The notes beneath the pieces are model-generated. The model was not told the DNA's origin, did no database searches, and worked only from the letters and a program-made list of their open reading frames with translations. A program made the position numbers and the translations under genes. A stretch of 13,412 nt of DNA from Bacteroidales bacterium (GTDB lineage: Bacteria; Bacteroidota; Bacteroidia; Bacteroidales; F082): assembly GCA_023229135.1 (NCBI GenBank), contig JALNZT010000066.1, positions 1 through 13,412 of the forward strand, in the 5' to 3' direction. The first letter of the stretch is position 1. The number at the start of each line of letters is the position of its first letter. Shown in pieces: positions 6,057-13,412 of this stretch.

Positions 6057-9056
6057 ATGAAAGAAAAAGTGATGCAATTCAAATCTAATCAAGCCTATCT
6101 ATTGCTTGTTGCCTTGCTTTTACTTGCATTTATACCTAGCAAAGCCCAGCCAAACTGGGTTCCTGTTTCCAATCAATTGTATAATATGCAAGTGATAGGA
6201 AAACTAAAGCTGCACGACAACACCTATTCCTCCAATCCGGAAGATCTTGTTGCAGCCTTTGTTGGCGATGAGTGCCGCGGTTTGGCCGAACGTGTTGATG
6301 GAAATCCCGATTTGTTGTTTTTAAGCATCGGCTCCAACGTAGCTTCGGGCGAAGTCCTCACCCTAAAGGCTTATCTCTCTGATGATGACTTTATTGTCAC
6401 CCTGGACAACACCCTTTCTTTCGCTGCCGACGGACAGATTGGCAGCGTGTCTTCACCCTATATTTTTCTTTATAACACTGTCAATCCCATTATTACAGCT
6501 ACCGCAGGCGCAAATGGCACAATTTCACCCTTGGGCGAAATTGAAGTTAATTTTGGCGAAAACCAATCCTTCTCCATCATTCCCGCAACAGGTTATATGG
6601 TGGCAGATGTGCTTGTGGACGGTCAAAGTGTAGGCGCTGTTACGCAATACAATTTCACCGGCGTGACGGAAGACCACAGCATTCATGCAAGTTTTGAAAC
6701 AGCAATTTACTGGCTTGCCTACGTGAAATGGGGCGAGGGGAGTTTTATCGGCAATACCTACCAATATGTAGAATATGGTGGCGACGGAACACCTGTTGAA
6801 GTTGTTCCAGGAGAAGGTTATTATTATATGGGCTGGGACGATGGGGTTACCGACAATCCCCGAACGGAGCTGAATGTGACGCAGAACATGATTATCGTTG
6901 CCACGCTTGGGGTTTACGCTTACGAGCTAAATTATTCCGCCGGTGTCAATGGTAGCTTATCAGGCCAAACCAGCCAAACAGTTTATTATGGTCAGGATGG
7001 CACAGCAGTTACAGCAATCCCTGATGAACACTATGATTTTTCGCATTGGAGCGATCAGGTGACGGACAATCCCCGAACGGATGAAAATATCAGCGGCCCG
7101 ATAAATGTTGAAGCCATTTTTGTTCCTGAAACATACACCATAACTGCTACTGCCGGAGCAAACGGAACGATTTCGCCCAATGGAAATGTTTCAGTTAGTT
7201 ATAACGACACACTTGTTCTTGACTTCACACCCGCAGCCGGTTATGAAGTGGAAGATGTGCTGGTGGATGATGTGAGTGTCGGCGCAATGGAAAGCTATGC
7301 CTTTGAAGGAGTTGCGGAGAACCACACGATTCATGTCAGCTTTATACCGGCAATCTACACCCTGACTTATCTGTCGCAATCAACCGGCTATCTTGAAGGA
7401 GAGACACTGCAAAATGTCCCTTACGGAGGAAGTGGAACAGCCGTTACCGCTTTTGCTTATGCAGGCTATCATTTCGATGCCTGGAGCGATGGCAAAACCA
7501 CTAATCCGCGGATCGATCGCAATGTGGCCGGGAACATCACCGTAACCGCTATTTTTGCTATCAACACCTATACGATTACGGCTACTGCTGGTCCTAATGG
7601 CACGATAACGCCATCAGGAACCATCGTTGTAAACGAAGGATCGAGTAGACTTTTCACCATTGTCCCTTATACCGGTTACAAAATCAACGATGTGAAAATT
7701 GATGGTGCAAGCATAGGCCCTGTAAGCTTTTATGAATTTACTAATGTAACTGAAAATCACACCATTGCGGCCACATTTTCGATCAAAAGCTACACCCTGA
7801 CCTACCAGTCAGATCTGAATGGCAGCTTGATCGGTGATTCGGTTCAATTGGTTCAGCATGGCGGCAACGGCACGCCTGTTGAAGCCGTTCCTTCGCCGGG
7901 CTATATTTTCACCGGCTGGAGCGATGGGCGCGACAGCAATCCGCGCATCGACCTTGATGTCTCCTCCAATATAAACGTGATGGCCGGCTTTTCAGCTGAT
8001 GGCCCGCCAAATTGGGTACTTCCGGGTACGCTCGAATTCAATATGCAGCTGATTGGCTTGCTATTGCTCGCTGACAGCAGTTTCTCATTAGATGAGAACG
8101 ACCTTGTTGGTGCTTTTGTCGATGGCGAATGTAGGGGCGTTTCTTCACCCAACCCGAATCAGGATGGATTGGTTTTTCTAACCATCGGCTCTAATGAATA
8201 TTCAGGCGAAACCGTTACTTTCAAAGCCTATATCGCCTCTCAAAATATTATCGTCAACCTGAACGAATCTGTCGGATTTGTCAGCTTATCCGAGGTTGGA
8301 ACTCTGCTCGATCCTTTTGTGTTCAGCTACACTGAAATCACTTACCTGATTTCGGCCATTGCCGGACCCAACGGAACAATCACTCCTTCGGGAAATATCA
8401 GTGTGCCACATTGGAGCAATCAAGGCTTTAGCATTGCTGCTGATACCGGCTATCATATTGATGATGTGTTGATTGACGACGAAAGCATTGGTGCTATTGA
8501 TACCGTTACTTTCATACATATTTTCCAGAATAGGAGCATTTACGCCTCTTTTGCCATCAACACTTACACTATTTCTGCTACAGCAAGCGAAAACGGCAGC
8601 ATTGATCCAATGGGTGAAATAGTGATAGACTATGGCACCGACACCCTGTTTACTTTCCTTCCCGACGAAGGATTTGAAGTGTATAATGTTATAATTAATG
8701 GCGATTCTATTGGATCTATGCCAAATTACCTCTTCGAAAATGTAGCATCAAACCAAACGATTCACGTGATCTTTGATGTATCAACCCGAAATGAGGCCAA
8801 ACCACTTGAACAAAAAATTAAAGTCTTCCCGAACCCGACAAAATCTTATGTCCAGATCCAACTGCCGGTATCAGACGATCTTTCTAATCAATACGAAGTG
8901 ATGCTGTTTGGCTTCTCCGGCAATCTAATAGCTACTTATAAACCCACTACTTCTTTATTCAGGATTGATTTGGATGGAAAAGCCGCAGGATTGTATTTTA
9001 TAAAAATCATTCACCACCAAAAAGGTAATGAGCTATTTAAGCTTCAAAAAATCTAA
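6057..9056 (+). CDS. Large secreted InlB-like repeat protein with T9SS type A sorting domain
   Basis: A 999-residue protein. The ATG at 6057 is preferred over the in-frame TTG at 6048 because it leaves a normal signal peptide (about 1-30, hydrophobic LLLVALLLLAF, cleavage after SKA). The shared module occurs at 34-137 and 652-757. Nine ~70-residue repeats of two alternating kinds follow: type a (ITATAGxNGTI...VDGxSVG...HTIxAxF) at 146-217, 361-432, 506-577, 763-834 and 838-907; type b (LxY...QxVxYGGxGT...WSDG...NPR) at 219-287, 289-358, 434-503 and 579-648. They resemble divergent InlB B-repeats (Flg_new_2 / List_Bact_rpt type), beta-rich modules common in surface proteins. The T9SS sorting domain is at 921-999 (FPNP, GLYFIKI). 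First gene of an apparent three-gene operon. The role as stalk or adhesin is inference. Confidence 0.93.
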   Translation: MKEKVMQFKSNQAYLLLVALLLLAFIPSKAQPNWVPVSNQLYNMQVIGKLKLHDNTYSSNPEDLVAAFVGDECRGLAERVDGNPDLLFLSIGSNVASGEVLTLKAYLSDDDFIVTLDNTLSFAADGQIGSVSSPYIFLYNTVNPIITATAGANGTISPLGEIEVNFGENQSFSIIPATGYMVADVLVDGQSVGAVTQYNFTGVTEDHSIHASFETAIYWLAYVKWGEGSFIGNTYQYVEYGGDGTPVEVVPGEGYYYMGWDDGVTDNPRTELNVTQNMIIVATLGVYAYELNYSAGVNGSLSGQTSQTVYYGQDGTAVTAIPDEHYDFSHWSDQVTDNPRTDENISGPINVEAIFVPETYTITATAGANGTISPNGNVSVSYNDTLVLDFTPAAGYEVEDVLVDDVSVGAMESYAFEGVAENHTIHVSFIPAIYTLTYLSQSTGYLEGETLQNVPYGGSGTAVTAFAYAGYHFDAWSDGKTTNPRIDRNVAGNITVTAIFAINTYTITATAGPNGTITPSGTIVVNEGSSRLFTIVPYTGYKINDVKIDGASIGPVSFYEFTNVTENHTIAATFSIKSYTLTYQSDLNGSLIGDSVQLVQHGGNGTPVEAVPSPGYIFTGWSDGRDSNPRIDLDVSSNINVMAGFSADGPPNWVLPGTLEFNMQLIGLLLLADSSFSLDENDLVGAFVDGECRGVSSPNPNQDGLVFLTIGSNEYSGETVTFKAYIASQNIIVNLNESVGFVSLSEVGTLLDPFVFSYTEITYLISAIAGPNGTITPSGNISVPHWSNQGFSIAADTGYHIDDVLIDDESIGAIDTVTFIHIFQNRSIYASFAINTYTISATASENGSIDPMGEIVIDYGTDTLFTFLPDEGFEVYNVIINGDSIGSMPNYLFENVASNQTIHVIFDVSTRNEAKPLEQKIKVFPNPTKSYVQIQLPVSDDLSNQYEVMLFGFSGNLIATYKPTTSLFRIDLDGKAAGLYFIKIIHHQKGNELFKLQKI

Positions 9057-9094
9057 TTATTTCAATGCAATAAAAAGCCAGGAATTATAATCAC

Positions 9095-10600
9095 ATGTTA
9101 AAACACCTTCTACATACGACCCTCATTTTGCTGTTTTCAATAGGTTTATTGGCACAGGAATCTGGTTCCTATTCTGTTGGTGCTACTTACAACCTGAATT
9201 TAATTGCTTCGCCCGCTGAGGGTGGCTCGGTTGATGGATCAGGGCTTTATGAAGCAGGCACAGCGGTTACCGCAACCGCCACAGCTGCTGAGGCTTATGT
9301 TTTTAGGTATTGGATGAATGAGGTCAACGAAATCGTATCCGAAGAGGCTGTTTATAGCTTTTCGATGCCCGCGAACGATCTGAGCCTCACCGCCCATTTT
9401 GTGTGCACACCGGGATGGGAAGAAGTTGAAAATCTGCAATACAATATGCAGGTGGTGGCACAGATTCGGATTAACAATGCTGTTTCATTAAATCCCAACA
9501 CCCTTGTAGGTGCTTTTGTGGGTGATGAATGCCGCGGGATAGCCTCACCTATGCCTGATTTTGAAGGACTTGTGTTCCTTACCGTGAGTTCCAACGCCGT
9601 TGCAGGTGAATTGGTCGTATTGAAAATTTGGGACAGCGACTTCTGCGAAAGCTGTACTGCCGCACAAGCCTTTGAGTTTGAAAATCAGGTGCAGATCGGC
9701 TCTTTGGACGAGCCTTTTATAGTCGAGTGCCTCAACGAAACCACTTTAAATATCAATTTCAACCAGGGCTACACCTGGTTCAGCATGAACGTAATGCAGT
9801 TTGATATGGCTCCTGATGGCTTGCTGTCGGATCTTCAGCCTTGCTACAACGACAGGATAATCGGGCAACACAGTTTCGCGGTTTATTCAGGCACTGAATG
9901 GGTTGGCAGCTTAACCACGCTTTCACCCAATGAAATGTATCGTATGCGTTTGTGTTCGGCTCAAAGCATTGAACTCATAAGCAACCAGGCCCCAAATGAT
10001 CCTTTGCAGCTGGATGCCGGAAGCAGCTGGATTGGCTATCTTCCGAAAGTTTGTTTAAGCGTAAATGAGGCTTTGACGAACCTAACCCCCGTACCCGCTT
10101 ATAATGACCGCTTACTGGGCCAGAATGCCTTCGCACTTTTCAATGGCACCCAATGGATTGGAAGCCTCACGCAACTTTGCCCGGGCAATGGCTATATCAT
10201 CAAGCTTACAAACGATAGCGAACTCGCCTTTCCATACATTATGAAGCAAAATGAGCTTGATAAAACCTCCACTGAAACAGCATTAGTTTCACCAACAGGC
10301 ATGTATCCAGATCAAAATTTCCAGCATTCGATGATGGTGGTGGCACAGACCAACAACCCAAATGATATGGTATATGCTTTTATCGGCGAAACGCTCGTCG
10401 GCATGGGCAAACCGACGAACAACGATAAGTTGGTGTTTATGACTATCGGCTCTAATACCGATACAGAAAAAGAGATACACTTCAAGGTCTGGCGTTCTGA
10501 TTCGCAAGAGCTTGTTGACAGCGATCAAAAAGTCCTGTTTCAACCGATGAGGCTGCTTGGCGATGTACGACAGCCATTCATAATCACCACGAAAAGATAA
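9095..10600 (+). CDS. Secreted modular protein lacking a T9SS sorting domain
   Basis: A 501-residue protein starting 38 bp after gene 2, so probably cotranscribed. Residues 1-20 are a signal peptide (cleavage near LLA|Q). Residues 33-102 form an InlB-like repeat (SPAEGGSVDGSG...Y.F.YW). The shared module follows at 108-212 (LVGAFVGDECRG), then two GYTW-like/DRIxGQ repeats at about 225-290 and 310-372, then a last module at about 405-496 (MVYAFIGETLVG). From residue 108 it is collinear with residues 339-744 of gene 1, but it ends in PFIITTKR exactly where gene 1 continues into its sorting domain. It is cysteine-rich compared with its paralogues (nine or so, including DFCESC), which may form disulfides outside the cytoplasm. 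Without the sorting domain it may stay periplasmic or associate with a sorted partner; this is inference. Confidence 0.9.
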   Translation: MLKHLLHTTLILLFSIGLLAQESGSYSVGATYNLNLIASPAEGGSVDGSGLYEAGTAVTATATAAEAYVFRYWMNEVNEIVSEEAVYSFSMPANDLSLTAHFVCTPGWEEVENLQYNMQVVAQIRINNAVSLNPNTLVGAFVGDECRGIASPMPDFEGLVFLTVSSNAVAGELVVLKIWDSDFCESCTAAQAFEFENQVQIGSLDEPFIVECLNETTLNINFNQGYTWFSMNVMQFDMAPDGLLSDLQPCYNDRIIGQHSFAVYSGTEWVGSLTTLSPNEMYRMRLCSAQSIELISNQAPNDPLQLDAGSSWIGYLPKVCLSVNEALTNLTPVPAYNDRLLGQNAFALFNGTQWIGSLTQLCPGNGYIIKLTNDSELAFPYIMKQNELDKTSTETALVSPTGMYPDQNFQHSMMVVAQTNNPNDMVYAFIGETLVGMGKPTNNDKLVFMTIGSNTDTEKEIHFKVWRSDSQELVDSDQKVLFQPMRLLGDVRQPFIITTKR

Positions 10601-10633
10601 ACCAGCTTTTTTTACCAAAATACCGTGTGCCTT

Positions 10634-11545
10634 ATGTCAAAAATATACCAATTCTTTTCGAGCCTTATACTTGCAATTTTTATTTTCCCCATCACAGTTT
10701 CTGCTACGCCACCAAACTGGGTTCCTGCCGAAAATCTGCAATTCAATATGCAGATTGTCGCTTATTTTCAATTGGAGGACAATTCTTATTCCATAAATCC
10801 AAACGACCTGATTGCCGGTTTTGTCAATGGTGAATGTCGTGGGCTGGCATCGCCACTCGTTGAAGCCGATGGAAGGATTTTTCTTTCGATTGGCTCGAAT
10901 GTCAGCAGTGGCGAAACTGTCGTTTTTAAAGCCTATCTATCTGAGACAGGACAAATTGCAAATTTATCCCAAACATTACCCTTTATTGATCAGGAAGCAG
11001 TGGGCGATTACAACAATCCATTTATTTTTACTATTGATCTGCTGTATCCGCCGGCTACCTATATAATTAATGCAACGGCTGGCAACAACGGAACAATCGA
11101 TCCTGCGGGAGCGGTCGAAGTGGTTCATGGCAATAACCAGCTATTTACTTTTACGGCAGATGAAAACTATACCGTTTTTGATGTAATTGTCGATGGTGAA
11201 TCTTTGGGAATACTCGATTCCTTCGAGTTTGAAAATGTTACCGAAGTACATAGCATTGCAGTAAGTTTTTCGCTCATCCAATCCCTACAAACGCCCTTGA
11301 GCAACGAAATAAAAGTCTTTCCAAACCCGGCCAAAGATGCGATTACCGTCGATATCGACCTCAAGGGAAACCAAGACTATCCCTATCAAATATCCGACTT
11401 AAAAGGCCAAGTGATACGCGAAGGAAAGCTTACACCGGCATCCAGGCAAATTCAACTTCATGAGCTGAAATCAGGCAATTATATATTCTCTATTATTAGC
11501 CCAAAAGAAGAATTTGCACCTGTTGTTATTCAGAAAGTTAATTGA
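10634..11545 (+). CDS. Small secreted protein: module, InlB-like repeat, T9SS sorting domain
   Basis: A 303-residue protein. The ATG at 10634 is chosen over the in-frame GTG at 10625 because it opens directly into a signal peptide (1-24, MSKIYQFF, cleavage near VSA). One shared module lies at 28-133 (PPNWVP, LIAGFVNGECRG, IGSNVSSGETVVFKAY, NNPFIF), one type-a InlB-like repeat at 144-214, and a T9SS type A sorting domain at 226-303 (IKVFPNPAKD, GNYIFSI, final VVIQKVN). It holds one of each element found in the larger paralogues, making it the minimal version of the family. It begins 33 bp after gene 3 and is the last gene of the operon. No clear terminator follows; the first hairpin of the right array starts 65 bp after the stop. 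Confidence 0.92.
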   Translation: MSKIYQFFSSLILAIFIFPITVSATPPNWVPAENLQFNMQIVAYFQLEDNSYSINPNDLIAGFVNGECRGLASPLVEADGRIFLSIGSNVSSGETVVFKAYLSETGQIANLSQTLPFIDQEAVGDYNNPFIFTIDLLYPPATYIINATAGNNGTIDPAGAVEVVHGNNQLFTFTADENYTVFDVIVDGESLGILDSFEFENVTEVHSIAVSFSLIQSLQTPLSNEIKVFPNPAKDAITVDIDLKGNQDYPYQISDLKGQVIREGKLTPASRQIQLHELKSGNYIFSIISPKEEFAPVVIQKVN

Positions 11546-11610
11546 GTTTTCTGTTGTATAAGGCATGTAAGTTTTGACGGATGCGATTGTAGAATTTTCA
11601 CTGAAATTTT

Positions 11611-11668
11611 AACGTTTCCATGTCCTTCCCAGCCAATTACGGGGTCAGACGATGGAAAGGTGAATACA
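11611..11668 (+). repeat. Variant head hairpin block (58 bp)
   Basis: TTTCCAT (11615-11621) pairs with ATGGAAA (11652-11658) and GTC (11622-11624) with GAC (11648-11650), with a bulged G at 11651. This is the same shape and bulge as the head hairpin at 421-452 but with a compensatory T-A to C-G change and a different, longer loop. Confidence 0.75.
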
Positions 11669-11859
11669 GACTTTTGAACGTCCGGCAGGACTTCAAAACG
11701 TCGATTAGAAACCTGAGAATAATACTTGTATATAACTGATATAATGCAGTATATAGTACGATTTTCAAACTCGAGGATAGGTTGTTGGTAAGCGATTTCG
11801 TGCGTAGCAGATGCTACAGGATAATTCCACGGAGCGGATGCTACGCGGAACGGGATACA
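11669..11859 (+). repeat. 191-bp unit
   Basis: A full unit with the variant text GATTAGAAACCTGAG after the joint. The stretch 11669-11888 appears identical by eye to 13193-13412. Confidence 0.9.
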
Positions 11860-12041
11860 GACTTTTGAACGTCCGGCAGGAATTCAAAACGTCGATTAGA
11901 AACCCGAGAATAACACTTGTAAATAACTGATATAATGATGTATCTAACACAAATTGCAAGCCCGACACTAAGTTATTGGTACGCGATTACGCATGTAGGC
12001 TCGGCATCATTAATACAGGACGGGACTAAGCGGAAAAGGCA
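11860..12041 (+). repeat. Decayed 191-bp unit
   Basis: The first ~80 bp match the unit. After that, only an eroded version can be followed (TTATTGGTACGCGATTACGC in place of TTGTTGGTAAGCGATTTCGT). The end of the unit is lost at the small palindrome pair beginning at 12042. Confidence 0.65.
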
Positions 12042-12094
12042 GGGCTAAAGCCCATTGCGCGAAGCATTGTGTATCCCCGGCCTGAAGGCCGGGG
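12042..12094. repeat. REP-like palindrome pair
   Basis: GGGCTAAAGCCC (12042-12053) is followed by CCCCGGCCTGAAGGCCGGGG (12075-12094), a 9-bp perfect GC-rich stem with a 2-base loop. Paired short palindromes of this kind resemble the REP/BIME-like elements that many Bacteroidota genomes scatter between genes. No REP-associated transposase gene is in the window. Confidence 0.6.
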
Positions 12095-12119
12095 TTAATC
12101 AAGAGGCTTGGGTTGGATG

Positions 12120-12186
12120 TTGAAAGTCTGTCAGGGCTTCAAAATAACATTAGAATACAGGGAACGGATATCAAGTGTTCTTCATC
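12120..12186 (+). repeat. Decayed joint hairpin and linker
   Basis: TTGAAAGTCTGTCAGGGCTTC is an eroded form of the joint hairpin. It is followed by a linker related to the one before the full blocks (ending TTCTTCATC). Confidence 0.5.
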
Positions 12187-12244
12187 AACGATTCCATGTC
12201 CTTCCCAGCCAATTACGGGGTCAGACGATAGAAAGGTGAATACA
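12187..12244 (+). repeat. Variant head hairpin block, second copy
   Basis: It is 58 bp, like 11611-11668, with the same loop sequence. The stem here is ATTCCAT against ATAGAAA and has two mismatches, so this copy is decaying. Confidence 0.65.
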
Positions 12245-12621
12245 GACTTTTGAACGTCCGGCAGGACTTCAAAACGTCGAATAAAAAGCCGAGAATAATA
12301 TCTGTCAATAACTGATATAATGCAGTATATAGCACGGTTTTCAAACTCGAGGATAGGTTGTTGGTAAGCGATTTCGTGCGTAGCAGATGCTACAGGATAA
12401 TTCCACGGAGCGGATGCTACGCGGAACGGGATATTGACTTTTGAACGTCCGGCAGGACTTCAAAACGTCGAATAAAAAGCCGAGAATAATATCTGTCAAT
12501 AACTGATATAATGCAGTATATAGCACGCTTTTCAAACTCGAGGTTGTTGGTAAGCGATTTCGTGCGTAGCAGATGCTACAGGATAATTCCACGGAGCGGA
12601 TGCTACGCGGAACGGGATATT
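12245..12621 (+). repeat. Tandem 191-bp and 186-bp units
   Basis: Joints at 12245, 12436 and 12622. The second unit is 186 bp because five bases (GATAG) are missing after ACTCGAG near 12542. The deletion links minus-strand frames of adjacent units into a 110-codon frame that I do not regard as a gene. Confidence 0.9.
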
Positions 12622-12687
12622 GACTTTTGAACGTCCGGCAGGACTTCAAAACGTCGAATAAAGAAACGAACACTACGTCTTTTCATC
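12622..12687 (+). repeat. Joint hairpin plus 66-bp linker
   Basis: Same arrangement as 1495-1560, leading into a full three-hairpin block. Confidence 0.8.
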
Positions 12688-13001
12688 AACGTATTCATGT
12701 CCTCCTGCCTCGGACGATGAAAAGTTGGGTTACGTGGATATAAACTTTTGAAGTTCCGGCAGAAAGTCAGGGCGCGACTGTTTGTCGTCGCCGAATTAGT
12801 AGCGGCCTTACTGGCATTGAAGCAGGTCAGGGCGCGACTATAAGGCCTCGTTAATCAGTCGCACCCTGACTGGAAGACACATTCAGTCAGGGCGCGACTG
12901 TTTTTCGTCGCAAGATAGTCGCAGCCTGACTGGCAGTAACTACTGCGGCAGCTCTTTAGAAATGTTTTAGAAGGTGAAATTTTAAAATTTACGTGAATGT
13001 T
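12688..13001 (+). repeat. 314-bp three-hairpin block, copy 4
   Basis: Full-length copy, nearly identical to the left-array copies, with the head reading AACGTATTCATG. It is followed by a joint with the CTTT loop, so 12688-13192 is the third 505-bp composite. Confidence 0.88.
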
Positions 13002-13383
13002 GACTTTTGAACTTCCCTTTGGAGTTCAAAACGTCGAATAAAAAGCCGAGAATAATATCTGTAAATAACTGATATAACGCAGTATATAGTACGATTTTCA
13101 AACTCGAGGATAGGTTGTTGGTAAGCGATTTCGTGCGTAGCAGATGCTACAGGATAATTCCACGGAGCAGATGCTACGCGGAACGGGATACAGACTTTTG
13201 AACGTCCGGCAGGACTTCAAAACGTCGATTAGAAACCTGAGAATAATACTTGTATATAACTGATATAATGCAGTATATAGTACGATTTTCAAACTCGAGG
13301 ATAGGTTGTTGGTAAGCGATTTCGTGCGTAGCAGATGCTACAGGATAATTCCACGGAGCGGATGCTACGCGGAACGGGATACA
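13002..13383 (+). repeat. Two tandem 191-bp units
   Basis: Joints at 13002, 13193 and 13384, exactly 191 bp apart. The third joint begins at 13384 and is cut by the window end. Confidence 0.9.
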
Positions 13384-13412
13384 GACTTTTGAACGTCCGG
13401 CAGGAATTCAAA

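Larger units (their letters stand above)
11611..13412. repeat. Right composite hairpin repeat array (continues past window)
   Basis: Built from the same blocks and in the same orientation as the array at 417-2900. Joint hairpins start at 11669, 11860, 12245, 12436, 12622, 13002, 13193 and 13384, with a decayed one near 12120-12160. Most joints have the GGCA loop, whereas the left array has mainly GACA. The array is cut by the window edge within a joint. The minus-strand frames of 64-110 codons here are repeat artefacts. Confidence 0.9.

Noticed and set aside
6382..6633. 83-codon plus-strand frame inside gene 2, and the various antisense frames in genes 1-4
   Set aside because: They are out-of-frame shadows of well-supported long genes.
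12341..12673. 110-codon minus-strand frame
   Set aside because: It arises from the 5-bp deletion in the 186-bp unit that joins two repeat frames; it is not a gene.

Overview
The window looks like part of a Bacteroidota chromosome, probably Bacteroidales/Marinilabiliales-like. The support is three proteins ending in type IX secretion system (T9SS) type A sorting domains (FPNP/YPNPF...GxYF/Y), starts in AT-rich leaders without Shine-Dalgarno sequences, and -7 elements resembling TAnnTTTG. The exact taxon is inference.

Layout: 1-416 is AT-rich sequence with no gene. 417 to about 2900 is a non-coding array built from a few hairpin-rich blocks. 2900-3273 is the leader of the first gene. 3274-11545 holds four plus-strand genes for secreted, modular surface or extracellular proteins. 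11611 to the window edge (13412) is a second array made of the same blocks in the same orientation, and it runs out of the window.

The genes: all four proteins share a ~105-125 residue module, present in eight copies, that I cannot assign to a named family. Its pattern is W-P near the start, then G(D/N)LVGAFVxGECRG, IGSN, SGExVxFKAY and a DPFIF end. It is combined with repeats resembling the divergent InlB B-repeat (Flg_new_2-like) family and, in two proteins, with a paired GYTW/DRIxGQ repeat. Genes 1, 2 and 4 end in T9SS sorting domains. Gene 3 stops exactly where that domain should begin. Gene 1 has its own terminator; genes 2, 3 and 4 are spaced 38 and 33 bp apart and look like one operon. 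The set looks like paralogues made by domain shuffling, and the proteins are probably exported to the cell surface. Ligand and function are unknown.

The arrays: the basic joint is a 34-bp imperfect hairpin (18 clear copies) that links a 191-bp unit, a 314-bp three-hairpin block and shorter derivatives. 191-bp spacing is exact except for one 186-bp copy. The head hairpin shows a compensatory base-pair change between the two arrays. The arrays are direct repeats around the gene cluster, so recombination between them could excise or amplify the four genes. I see no transposase, integrase, reverse transcriptase or CRISPR gene here. What the arrays do is not visible from the sequence.
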